Shown piece by piece: positions 6,415 to 13,143 of a stretch of 13,143 bases of DNA. The stretch is from positions 1 through 13,143 of the forward strand of contig SLTF01000069.1 in assembly GCA_007130025.1 (NCBI GenBank), given 5' to 3'. Source of the stretch: Spirochaetales bacterium (GTDB taxonomy: Bacteria; Spirochaetota; Spirochaetia; DSM-27196; PWMO01). Positions within the stretch are counted from its first letter, which is position 1; each line of letters begins with the position of its first letter. The notes under the pieces are model-generated. The model saw only the letters and a program-made list of their open reading frames with translations. It was not told where the DNA came from and did no database searches. The translations under genes were made by a program, and so were the position numbers.

Positions 6415-8073
6415 ATGACCACCCCGATTTCCATCACGCTCCCGTCGGGCGAATGCCACACCGTTGACTCCGCTGTTCGGGTCAACGAGTACCTCAGCGG
6501 TACGACCGCCGACGGCCACCCGATTGTCGCCGCCATGGTGAACAACCAGCTCGTGAGCCTCTCATACAAGATCGAAGTCAACGCCGCGGTAGCCCCCATC
6601 ACCATGCAAAGCGCCGAGGGGAGACTGGTCTACCGCCGCACCCTCTGTTTCCTCCTCACGATGGCTCAGGCGCAGGCGCTACCCAACCGCCGGCTGGTGA
6701 TTGGTCACTCCATCGGGGAAGGCTACTTCTATCAGAGCGCCGATGGTGCCGATATCACCCATGAAGAGATCGCGACAATCGACCGCGCAATGCGTGACCT
6801 CATCTCCCGAGACCTCGCGATCGTACGCACCGTCGTCTCGTACCAGGACGCTCTGCACTATTTCCGCGAGGGCGGAATGGACGATACCGCCCTGCTCCTC
6901 GAACACCGCAACGAAAGCAAGATTCCGGTCTACCGCTGCGCCGAAATGATGGACATCTCTCACGGCCCCCTGCTTCCGACCAGTGGAATGATCACCGCCT
7001 TCGAGCTTCGACCGTTCAACCAGGGCCTGATTCTTCGCTACCCGGGATCCTCAGATCCGTACCGCCTGAACGAGTTCTTCGCGAGCCCGGTCCTGGCGTC
7101 CGTATACCAGGAGTACAAGCAGTGGGGGCGAATTCTTGGCGTGGGTTCGGCGGGTCAGCTGTCCGCCCTCACCCGCCGGAACCGTATCCGTGAGTTCATT
7201 CGGGTTGCCGAAGCTCTTCATGACAAGAAGATTGGGGAAATCTCAGATCGGATCGAAGCGCGTCGAGACGACGTCCGCGTGGTACTGATCGCCGGTCCAT
7301 CTTCTTCGGGGAAGACAACCTTTGCAAAGAAACTCTCGGTACAGCTCACCGTCCACGGTTTTCAACCAATCGCAGTGTCACTCGATGACTTCTTTGTGCC
7401 GCGCGATGAGACCCCCCGCGATGAGCACGGCGACTTTGACTTCGAGCACATTCGGGCAATCGATATCGATCTGCTGAACGAAACCCTTCTCCGGCTGCTC
7501 GATGGAGAACGTGTTGAGATGCCCGAGTTCGACTTCAAGACCGGCAGCCGCCGCTACGCGGGCCGCATGCTGCAACTCCCTGAACGGGGTCTGCTGTTGA
7601 TTGAGGGCATTCATGGTCTCAACCCCGATCTGATTCCCCGTCTCGATCGGTCTACCAGTTATCGCGTATATCTGTCCGCGCTTACCCAGCTCAACCTTGA
7701 TGACCATAACCGGGTTCCCACTACCGACAATCGACTGATTCGCCGGCTCGTGCGAGACCACCAGTTTCGCGGGCACTCGGCCATCGGCACCCTCTCCATG
7801 TGGCCATCGGTTCGCCGTGGCGAAGACCGCAACATCTTTCCGTTTCAGGATTCCGCCGACAGCGCCTTCAACTCGGCTCTCGACTACGAGCTCGGCGTCC
7901 TGAAGAACTTTGCCGAGCCGCTCTTGCAGCAGGTGAAGCCGACCCACGCGGTGTACCACGAAGCGTCGCGGCTCTCGTCGTTTCTGAGCAATTTCACCCG
8001 CATCCCGGAGAAGTACGTGCCGGAACACTCGATCCTGCGTGAGTTCATCGGAGACAGTGGCTTCAAGTACTGA
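6415..8073 (+). CDS. Nucleoside (uridine-type) kinase fused to ThrRS-like TGS and editing domains
   Basis: This 552-aa fusion type is known from several bacterial phyla and is usually annotated as uridine or nucleoside kinase. Residues 1 to about 62 match a TGS domain. About 70-240 matches the second additional (editing) domain of threonyl-tRNA synthetase, with V-I-G-H-S-I-G-E-G-Y-F-Y (95-106). The metal-binding residues of the ThrRS editing site appear to be lost, with R75/F79 and S182/L186 where ThrRS has His/His and Cys/His. The kinase domain follows: Walker A G294-P-S-S-S-G-K-T301, S-L-D-D-F-F (322-327) with the likely catalytic Asp, P-E-F-D-F (370-374), L-L-I-E-G-I-H-G (394-401), and the signature D-N-R-L-I-R-R-L-V-R-D (438-448) leading to M-W-P-S-V-R-R-G-E (462-470). 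Phosphorylation of a nucleoside is the family inference; the true substrate is unclear. It is co-transcribed with the HD-GYP-like gene and converges on aat, with a 10-base gap and no visible terminator. Confidence 0.9.
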   Translation: MTTPISITLPSGECHTVDSAVRVNEYLSGTTADGHPIVAAMVNNQLVSLSYKIEVNAAVAPITMQSAEGRLVYRRTLCFLLTMAQAQALPNRRLVIGHSIGEGYFYQSADGADITHEEIATIDRAMRDLISRDLAIVRTVVSYQDALHYFREGGMDDTALLLEHRNESKIPVYRCAEMMDISHGPLLPTSGMITAFELRPFNQGLILRYPGSSDPYRLNEFFASPVLASVYQEYKQWGRILGVGSAGQLSALTRRNRIREFIRVAEALHDKKIGEISDRIEARRDDVRVVLIAGPSSSGKTTFAKKLSVQLTVHGFQPIAVSLDDFFVPRDETPRDEHGDFDFEHIRAIDIDLLNETLLRLLDGERVEMPEFDFKTGSRRYAGRMLQLPERGLLLIEGIHGLNPDLIPRLDRSTSYRVYLSALTQLNLDDHNRVPTTDNRLIRRLVRDHQFRGHSAIGTLSMWPSVRRGEDRNIFPFQDSADSAFNSALDYELGVLKNFAEPLLQQVKPTHAVYHEASRLSSFLSNFTRIPEKYVPEHSILREFIGDSGFKY

Positions 8074-8083
8074 CGGCGACGCC

Positions 8084-8800
8084 TCAAGAACCCGTAAACC
8101 GTGGCGGGTGGATCCATCTGCCACGCTCGGTGGGGCCCGCGGCGAGACCATTTGCCAGTCTGGCGAGGAAATCGTTCCGCGGGATCTCGCACGCGTTGAA
8201 CCGGGCAAGGTGATCGGTGTACACCTGGCAATCAACCATCGCGTAGCCCCTGGAACGCAGGTGCTGCATGAGGACGGCGAAGCCCGCCTTCGACGCATCG
8301 TCACACCGACTGAACATCGATTCCCCAAAGAAGACGCGGCCGAGCGCGACCCCGTAGAGCCCGCCGACCAGGTCTTCGCCATCGAACACCTCGAGACTGT
8401 GGGCGTACCCGAGCTCGTGCAGACGGATGTAACCGTCGCGGATGTCGTCGGTGATCCACGTTCCGTCCTGTCCCGGACGAGGAACCTCACCGCACGCGGT
8501 AATCACGTCGGGGAATCGGGTATCCAGCCGATAGACGAAGGGGTCTCGCCGCAGAAGCCGCTCGAGTCGGCGGGGAAGATGAAACTCATCGGGAAACAGG
8601 ACAAATCTCGGATCCGGATTCCACCAGAGGATCGGCTCACCGGGCGCGTACCACGGGAAGACGCCCTGGGTATAGGCAGACAGCAGCATGCCGGGAGAGA
8701 GGTTACCCCCCGCACCCACTATGCCTTCCGCGGTACCGTCTTCGGGCCGCGGGAAGCGAAAGCGGTCGTCGGGCCCAAGCCAGGGAAACTCGCCGGACAC
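8084..8800 (-). CDS. aat: Leucyl/phenylalanyl-tRNA-protein transferase
   Basis: Transfers Leu or Phe from its aminoacyl-tRNA to proteins with N-terminal Lys or Arg, creating an N-degron for ClpS/ClpAP. The 238-aa length is normal. Motifs: G-A-G-G-N-L-S-P-G-M-L-L-S-A-Y-T-Q-G-V-F-P-W (29-50), L-W-W-N-P-D-P-R (58-65), F-F-G-E-S-M-F-S (157-164) followed by A-S-K (169-171), and D-C-Q-V-Y-T-D-H-L (190-198). The start is a GTG only 6 bases after the clpA TAA, with no clear Shine-Dalgarno sequence, so translation probably depends on ribosomes finishing clpA. The conserved F-P-W near residue 5 supports this start. The 3' end converges on the kinase gene. Confidence 0.95.
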   Translation of the reverse strand: MSGEFPWLGPDDRFRFPRPEDGTAEGIVGAGGNLSPGMLLSAYTQGVFPWYAPGEPILWWNPDPRFVLFPDEFHLPRRLERLLRRDPFVYRLDTRFPDVITACGEVPRPGQDGTWITDDIRDGYIRLHELGYAHSLEVFDGEDLVGGLYGVALGRVFFGESMFSRCDDASKAGFAVLMQHLRSRGYAMVDCQVYTDHLARFNACEIPRNDFLARLANGLAAGPTERGRWIHPPRFTGS

Positions 8801-8806
8801 GGATGA

Positions 8807-11125
8807 TTACAACGCGTGGGCGGTAATGACCACCTCGCCGTCAACGATGTCCGCTACGGCTGAGCCGCCGTCCTGCAGTTCGCCAAAGAGCACCGAATCA
8901 ACGAAGAAGCTCTTGATCTTTTCTTCTACCAGCCGGGCGATATTTCGCGCACCAAACTCTTCGGAGTAGCCCTTCTCCGCAAGCCAGGTTACACAGGCGG
9001 GCGTTACTTCAAGCGTCACCGACTTTTCCGCCAGCTGGCCGATGAAATCGTCCAGGTCCTTGCGCACGATATCCTCAATGACCTCGGTTCCCAGTCGATG
9101 GAAGACCACCACCTTATCGAGGCGGTTTCGAAACTCCGGTGAAAAGAAACGTTCAACCGCATCACCAATGGCGTCCGCCTCGATGCGCCGGCTCCCGAAC
9201 CCGATCATCGGTTTTCCGATCTCGCGAGCACCGGCGTTCGAGGTCATAATCACAATCACATTCCGAAAATCGGCGCGTTTGCCGCTATTGTCGGTTATGG
9301 TCGCGTAATCCATCACCTGCAACAGGACGTTGAAGATGTCCGGATGCGCCTTCTCTACTTCATCGAGCAGAAGAACCGCATGGGGCGTCTTCCGGATTGC
9401 CTCCGACAGCAAGCCACCCTCTTCGTAGCCCACGTAGCCGGGGGGCGACCCAATCAGCCGACTGATGGTGTGCTTCTCCTGATACTCGCTCATGTCAAAC
9501 CGGAGCATTCCGATTCCGAGCGTCTCGGCGAGCTGCCGCGCAAGTTCGGTCTTTCCCACGCCGGTCGGACCAACGAAGAGGAAGGAGGCAACCGGTTTAT
9601 CGGCCTTTCGAAACCCGGCGCGTGACCGCTTGACGGCCTGCACCACCTGTCCGATTGCCTCGTCCTGTCCAAAGACCACCCGCTTGAGATCGGCCTCCAG
9701 ATCCCGAAGCCGATCCCGCTCGGATACGGTTACGCTCTTCTCGGGGATCTTCGCCATTTTTGATACCACCCGCTCGATGTCACTTTCCATGACGGTAACG
9801 GGCTTGCCCTCTTCGGCACTCGCCTCGCTGCGCATCCGCAGGTATGCACCACACTCGTCGATGACGTCGATGGCCTTGTCCGGAAGGTGACGATCGTTGA
9901 TGTAGAGCGCCGAAAGATGAGCGGCCGCGCGCAGCGCCTCTTCAGAATAGACGACGTTATGGAACTCTTCGTACTTCGATCGCAGCCCCATCAGAATCTG
10001 AAACGCATCGTCCTCGCTCGGCTCGGGCACCTCAATCTTCTGGAAGCGTCGTGACAGGGCCCGATCCTTCTCGAAGTACCGCTTGTACTCCTCGAAGGTC
10101 GTCGACCCGATACAGCGGATCCTGCCCGACGCAAGCGCGGGTTTGAGCATGTTGGATGCGTCCATCGAGCCCCCGGATACCGCGCCGGCGCCCACGAGGG
10201 TGTGGATCTCGTCGACAAAGAGAATCACCTTATCGCGCTTCTCGAGCTCCTTCATCACCAGCTTCATGCGCTCCTCGAAATCTCCCCGGTAGCGCGTTCC
10301 GGCGAGCATGGAGCCCATGTCCAGAGAATAGATGGTGTAGCCCTTGAGCAGGTTGGGTACGGTCTCATCAGCGATTCGCTGGGCGAGGCCCTCGGTGATG
10401 GCCGTCTTGCCAACTCCGGGATCGCCGAGGTGAACGGGATTGTTCTTCATGCGCCGACAGAGCACCTGAATGGTCCGCTCAAGAATATCTTCGCGCCCGA
10501 TGAGCGGCTCCAGCTTCCCCTCGCGCGCCTGAGCGGTGAGATCGGTGGTAAACTGCAAGAGGGGATCGCGCTTTTTGCGACGTCCGCCGGCCTCTTCAGC
10601 GGTAGCCGCATCCTGGTCGTCGTCGTCTTCTTCGGCCTCGGGAGCCACGTCCGCCGTTCCGTCCATTTCCTCGGATTCCGCATCGCGGCGTTCCGCGCCA
10701 ACGTGGGACACCCCGTGGGAGATCACCTCCAGCAGGTCGAGACGCGTGATACCCGCCTTCCGCAGAAAAAACGAGCCGAATGACTCGTCCTCATCGAAAA
10801 TCGAGACGAGGATGTCACCAATATCGACCTCCTCCTTGGATGCGTTCTCAGTGTGGGCGATTGCCCGCTCGATCACGTGCAGAAACCCCACCGACTGTGA
10901 GGGATCTTCACCGTCGATCACCGGAACCCGTTGCGACAGATGCTCATCCACCTCGGAGCGGATCAGATCGGGTTCCGCGCCGCACTCGTAAACCACGTCA
11001 CGTGGATACTCGAAATGCAGCGCCGCGTAGAGCACGTGTTCGGGGGTGAGGTATTCGTGGTTCCGCTGCCGCGCTTCCTGATACGCCGCATTCAGAATAG
11101 CCTGCAGCTCGCGATTAATTGTCAT
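8807..11125 (-). CDS. clpA: ATP-dependent Clp protease ATP-binding subunit ClpA
   Basis: Hexameric AAA+ unfoldase that feeds substrates to ClpP and receives N-degron substrates from ClpS. The 772-aa chain has a Clp-N repeat domain (about 1-142), an acidic linker (about 146-180, with E-E-D-D-D-D at 165-170) ending in a basic G-R-R-K-K-R (181-186), then two AAA+ modules. D1 has Walker A G234-D-P-G-V-G-K-T241 (Asp in place of the common Glu), pore loop G-T-R-Y-R-G-D (276-282), and Walker B I-L-F-V-D-E (301-306). D2 has Walker A G519-P-T-G-V-G-K-T526, pore loop G-Y-V-G-Y (563-567), and Walker B L-L-L-D-E (585-589). The I-G-F at 641-643 matches the ClpP-docking loop. There is no long coiled-coil M-domain, which excludes ClpB and favours ClpA over ClpC. 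GGAGAG about 8 bases upstream supports the ATG. clpS ends 33 bases before it and aat starts 6 bases after it. No clpP lies in the window. Confidence 0.97.
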   Translation of the reverse strand: MTINRELQAILNAAYQEARQRNHEYLTPEHVLYAALHFEYPRDVVYECGAEPDLIRSEVDEHLSQRVPVIDGEDPSQSVGFLHVIERAIAHTENASKEEVDIGDILVSIFDEDESFGSFFLRKAGITRLDLLEVISHGVSHVGAERRDAESEEMDGTADVAPEAEEDDDDQDAATAEEAGGRRKKRDPLLQFTTDLTAQAREGKLEPLIGREDILERTIQVLCRRMKNNPVHLGDPGVGKTAITEGLAQRIADETVPNLLKGYTIYSLDMGSMLAGTRYRGDFEERMKLVMKELEKRDKVILFVDEIHTLVGAGAVSGGSMDASNMLKPALASGRIRCIGSTTFEEYKRYFEKDRALSRRFQKIEVPEPSEDDAFQILMGLRSKYEEFHNVVYSEEALRAAAHLSALYINDRHLPDKAIDVIDECGAYLRMRSEASAEEGKPVTVMESDIERVVSKMAKIPEKSVTVSERDRLRDLEADLKRVVFGQDEAIGQVVQAVKRSRAGFRKADKPVASFLFVGPTGVGKTELARQLAETLGIGMLRFDMSEYQEKHTISRLIGSPPGYVGYEEGGLLSEAIRKTPHAVLLLDEVEKAHPDIFNVLLQVMDYATITDNSGKRADFRNVIVIMTSNAGAREIGKPMIGFGSRRIEADAIGDAVERFFSPEFRNRLDKVVVFHRLGTEVIEDIVRKDLDDFIGQLAEKSVTLEVTPACVTWLAEKGYSEEFGARNIARLVEEKIKSFFVDSVLFGELQDGGSAVADIVDGEVVITAHAL

Positions 11126-11158
11126 TCACTCACTCTCCGCGCGAAATCCGTCATCGCG

Positions 11159-11464
11159 CTACGCCTTCTCCATGGTGCATTTCAGCGGGTACTGCCGCTC
11201 ACGCGCCATTCGCTTGACCTGCTGCACCTTGGTAGAGGCTATGTCGTAGGTATACACGCCAACCGTGCCTTTTCCGTGTTTGTGCACGGAGAGCATGATC
11301 TTGGTTGCATCCATAACCGTCTTGCGAAACACCTTCACGATAACCTCAACCACAAATTCCATGGTGGTATAGTCGTCGTTCAGAATAGCCACCCGATACA
11401 TTTCGGGTTCTTTGACCTTCTCCCGGGTTCGCTCTTTGACGTTTTCACTGGTTCCGGGTCGCAT
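11159..11464 (-). CDS. clpS: ATP-dependent Clp protease adaptor ClpS
   Basis: Small adaptor (101 aa) that binds bulky N-terminal residues (Leu, Phe, Trp, Tyr) and delivers the proteins to ClpA. The first 21 residues form the flexible, charged tail that is needed in E. coli to inhibit or engage ClpA. The core follows: V-A-I-L-N29-D30-D31-Y-T-T-M35-E-F-V-V, where N29/D30 and H61 (in V-H-K-H-G-K-G) correspond to E. coli N34/D35/H66, which hold the alpha-amino group, and M35 corresponds to the gatekeeper M40. The C-terminus Y-P-L-K-C-T-M-E-K-A is typical. All recognition residues are present. The ATG at 11464 has a weak GGAG about 12 bases upstream. It leads the clpS-clpA-aat cluster and has its own promoter at 11516-11545. 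Confidence 0.96.
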   Translation of the reverse strand: MRPGTSENVKERTREKVKEPEMYRVAILNDDYTTMEFVVEVIVKVFRKTVMDATKIMLSVHKHGKGTVGVYTYDIASTKVQQVKRMARERQYPLKCTMEKA

Positions 11465-11515
11465 GGCTGGGTATTACTCCGATTCCGTTCGTCAGGGCCG
11501 CTCTGTGCTGGGTGT

Positions 11516-11545
11516 AACATAACAGCGTCGACCCCGCGACGTCAA
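11516..11545 (-). promoter_or_regulatory. Promoter of clpS-clpA-aat, extended -10 type
   Basis: On the minus strand, TTGACG (11540-11545) and TATGTT (11516-11521) are 18 bases apart, and TGT directly upstream of the -10 (11522-11524) gives an extended -10. The expected transcript starts near 11509, with a leader of about 45 bases before the clpS ATG. A 5-bp inverted repeat with a 6-base gap (11526-11541) lies in the spacer. The rest of the 131-base gap (11465-11595) shows no clear terminator for the upstream gene. Confidence 0.6.
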
Positions 11546-11595
11546 ACGAAAGCGTGTGTTCCAAAGTCTGTGTATTTTTCGAGATACCCCGAGGC

Positions 11596-13140
11596 TCAGA
11601 ACCGAAGCGGTCCAAAAAAGCCACTCTCATCTCGACCGCTTCGACGAATAAGGTACGCCTCCGCCGTCAGCGGCAGGTAGGCGCGCCCGAAATCGGTATC
11701 GAGGGCAGAGGTGTACCGCAGGAGGTACCGTCCTGAGGGTGCCGTTCTCAGCCCGCGCACGAGCGGATTCACACCCTGGGGGCCGTAGACGAAGCTCACC
11801 GTTCCCCCGGTCTCTTCCACCAGGTAAGAGAGCTCTTCCGCGATTGCTCCGGGGCGAACCGTGACCACCGAGAAGCGAACGTGGTTGTTCCTCAGAAAGG
11901 CCGCCAGCTCCACCAGACCGAACTCTTCGAACGCATCGGGGGGAAGATCCCCCTGCGTAACAAAGATTACCGCACGCCGGTCCTGCAGCGGAATGAGCTC
12001 TGCGGCTGCGAGCCGCACACCGGCATCAAAACGCCAGTCCCGGCTGTACACGCCGTCACGGGCAGCCTGCACGGTGGCGAGCGCTCCGGTGCCTGCTGGT
12101 GCGGTAACCGAGGGGGTGCCGTCTGCCGAGACAACCCGCAGTCGCCCATTAGTCGTTACGTGCCGGAACAGCTCGGTTGCCGCTTCCGCGGTCGCCTCCC
12201 GATGCGCCGCCATGGCAACCGAACGATCCACCAGCAACGATGCTTCCAGCCGGGAACTCCGATAGCCCGCCAGCGACATCGTCGGGGCAGGAACGCGGCG
12301 ATTTCGCTCCGTCAACAGAAAGTTCGACGCATCAAGACCGACAATCGGACGACCAAATCGATCCTGAACCGATACTTCGACAAACACGTCGGGAAACTCC
12401 TGCGAGAACACCCGATTCACCTGGACATGCAGCCCCGCGTATACCCCCGAGAGGTCGGCAAACAGATAGACCCGATTCCGGTCGAAGTCGGCAGCAATCA
12501 GGTTTCCGTTGGCATCCGCCGCAATCGAGGTGATCCGCATGCCGCTGATCCCCCCGAAGTCGGCCGGGTGAGACACGATCTCCTCGTCCACGTGGAGCAG
12601 GACCACCGACGTCGAGTCCGAGATCAGCAGATGGTCTTCATCGTAGCGAAAGAGACTCTCGGGTCGTGAGAGGCCAAGCTCCCGAATGGCACCCAGGTAG
12701 TTTCCGCTCCGATCAAACCGAAAAATGGCTCGATGCGAGGAATCGGCCACGTAGACCATACCGTGATGAATCACAATCCCCGTGGGATTGTCGAATCCCG
12801 CGAAGGATCCGCGAGGGCGCCCAAACGACAGGACAAACTCGCCGTCGGGGGAGAATTTTGACACCCGGCGGTTGCCGTGGTCGGTGACGAAGAGGTAGCC
12901 ATCCTGGTCCACCGCCAGAAACTGCGGCCCGAGCAACTGGCCGGGGCCAATACCGGATTGGCCGAAGGAGCTGATTCGTTCGCCGCGGTCGTTGATGCGG
13001 GAAACCGTGTCGGATCCAAACTCCGAGACAAAGGTACCGTGTGGGGTTTCCAGAATATCAAACGGTTGGTTGAACCCGACGAGTCCACCGCGCAGCGTCC
13101 TGATCAGGGCTCCATTGGCGCTGATCAGAAGAATCTCCTG
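11596..13140 (-). CDS. Beta-propeller (NHL-like) protein with C-terminal VWFA-like domain, 5' end missing
   Basis: 514 codons are visible from 13140 to the TGA at 11596. Visible residues 1 to about 230 carry NHL-type blades: repeated patterns such as F-N-Q-P-F-D-I-L (23-30), L-A-V-D-Q-D-G-Y-L-F-V-T-D-H-G-N-R-R-V (75-93), I-V-I-H-H-G-M-V-Y-V-A-D-S (122-134), and N-L-I-A-A-D-F-D-R-N-R-V (213-224). Around 255-283 is a V-S-V-Q-D-R-F-G-R-P-I-V-G-L type strand pair seen ahead of VWFA-related domains. A VWFA-like fold follows (about 298-465): L-L-V-D305-R-S-V-A309 at the MIDAS position and V-I-F-V-T-Q-G-D (391-398) where V-LLTDG is usual, so the metal site looks incomplete. The family is normally exported, but no signal peptide is visible because the 5' end is off the window. 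No ATG or GTG lies in frame before 12936 (a TTG there is unlikely to be the start). A TAG occupies 13143-13141 in frame. Ligand and role unknown. Confidence 0.8.
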   Translation of the reverse strand, partial: QEILLISANGALIRTLRGGLVGFNQPFDILETPHGTFVSEFGSDTVSRINDRGERISSFGQSGIGPGQLLGPQFLAVDQDGYLFVTDHGNRRVSKFSPDGEFVLSFGRPRGSFAGFDNPTGIVIHHGMVYVADSSHRAIFRFDRSGNYLGAIRELGLSRPESLFRYDEDHLLISDSTSVVLLHVDEEIVSHPADFGGISGMRITSIAADANGNLIAADFDRNRVYLFADLSGVYAGLHVQVNRVFSQEFPDVFVEVSVQDRFGRPIVGLDASNFLLTERNRRVPAPTMSLAGYRSSRLEASLLVDRSVAMAAHREATAEAATELFRHVTTNGRLRVVSADGTPSVTAPAGTGALATVQAARDGVYSRDWRFDAGVRLAAAELIPLQDRRAVIFVTQGDLPPDAFEEFGLVELAAFLRNNHVRFSVVTVRPGAIAEELSYLVEETGGTVSFVYGPQGVNPLVRGLRTAPSGRYLLRYTSALDTDFGRAYLPLTAEAYLIRRSGRDESGFFGPLRF

Positions 13141-13143
13141 CTA

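Noticed and set aside
8070..8090. Bidirectional terminator between the kinase and aat
   Set aside because: The gap is only 10 bases, and no stem longer than 4 pairs with a usable loop or T-run is visible.
7378..8490. 370-codon minus-strand frame overlapping the kinase and aat
   Set aside because: It crosses two well supported genes in other frames and shows no domain pattern.
11560..11600. Terminator after the propeller gene
   Set aside because: The short GAG/CTC symmetry has mismatches and is followed by A-rich rather than T-rich sequence in the direction of transcription.
10202..11680. Plus-strand open frames across clpA and clpS (including 10931-11680)
   Set aside because: They are shadows of conserved ClpA and ClpS codons and have no plausible start signals.
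12773..12791. 8-bp stem with 3-base loop (ACAATCCC-CGT-GGGATTGT)
   Set aside because: It lies in the middle of the propeller coding region and encodes part of a normal blade. There is no T-run and no gene end nearby.
11596..12936. TTG at 12936 as the start of the propeller protein
   Set aside because: The same frame continues upstream with propeller-like sequence for 68 more codons, and no ribosome-binding site precedes the TTG, so it is an internal Leu codon.

Overview
The window looks like chromosomal housekeeping DNA from a moderately high-GC, Gram-negative-type bacterium. My best guess is a free-living spirochaete of the Spirochaetales. The guess rests on the combination of a clpS-clpA-aat cluster (absent from Firmicutes), an alpha2-type glycyl-tRNA synthetase, a TGS/nucleoside-kinase fusion and an HD-GYP-like protein. 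No single gene proves it, and a 16S or protein-tree search would be needed to settle the lineage. I see no tRNA or rRNA gene, insertion sequence, CRISPR array or phage gene, and no gene-free stretch longer than about 130 bases.

Left part (1-5178, all minus strand, transcribed right to left): a two-TM membrane protein of unknown function, alaA (glutamate-pyruvate aminotransferase), gltX, glyS (alpha2 GlyRS) and the first 70 codons of tyrS. gltX stop/glyS start overlap as TAATG and glyS stop/tyrS start overlap as GTGA, so the three synthetases are probably one translationally coupled unit. A near-consensus sigma70 promoter sits directly in front of gltX and would give an almost leaderless mRNA, so the synthetases can be driven separately from alaA.

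Middle part (5179-8073): a 59-base divergent promoter region separates the membrane protein from a plus-strand pair. That pair is an HD-GYP-family protein with several metal ligands replaced, and, 13 bases downstream, a protein made of ThrRS-like TGS and editing-domain relatives fused to a uridine-kinase-type P-loop domain.

Right part (8084-13143, minus strand): clpS, clpA and aat form a compact cluster covering three steps of bacterial Leu/N-degron proteolysis: tagging (Aat), recognition (ClpS) and unfolding (ClpA, which needs a ClpP that is not in the window). A promoter with an extended -10 lies in front of clpS. Upstream, on the same strand, is the 3' part of a large beta-propeller/VWFA-like protein that runs to the right edge. 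Its frame meets a TAG at the last three bases although the propeller pattern seems to continue through that point.

Most content is ordinary. The points most worth checking are the degenerate HD-GYP protein paired with the ThrRS-derived kinase, the leaderless-type gltX promoter with a 12-bp palindrome in its spacer, a 22-bp perfect palindrome inside alaA, and the edge stop codon with the eroded MIDAS site in the propeller/VWFA protein.
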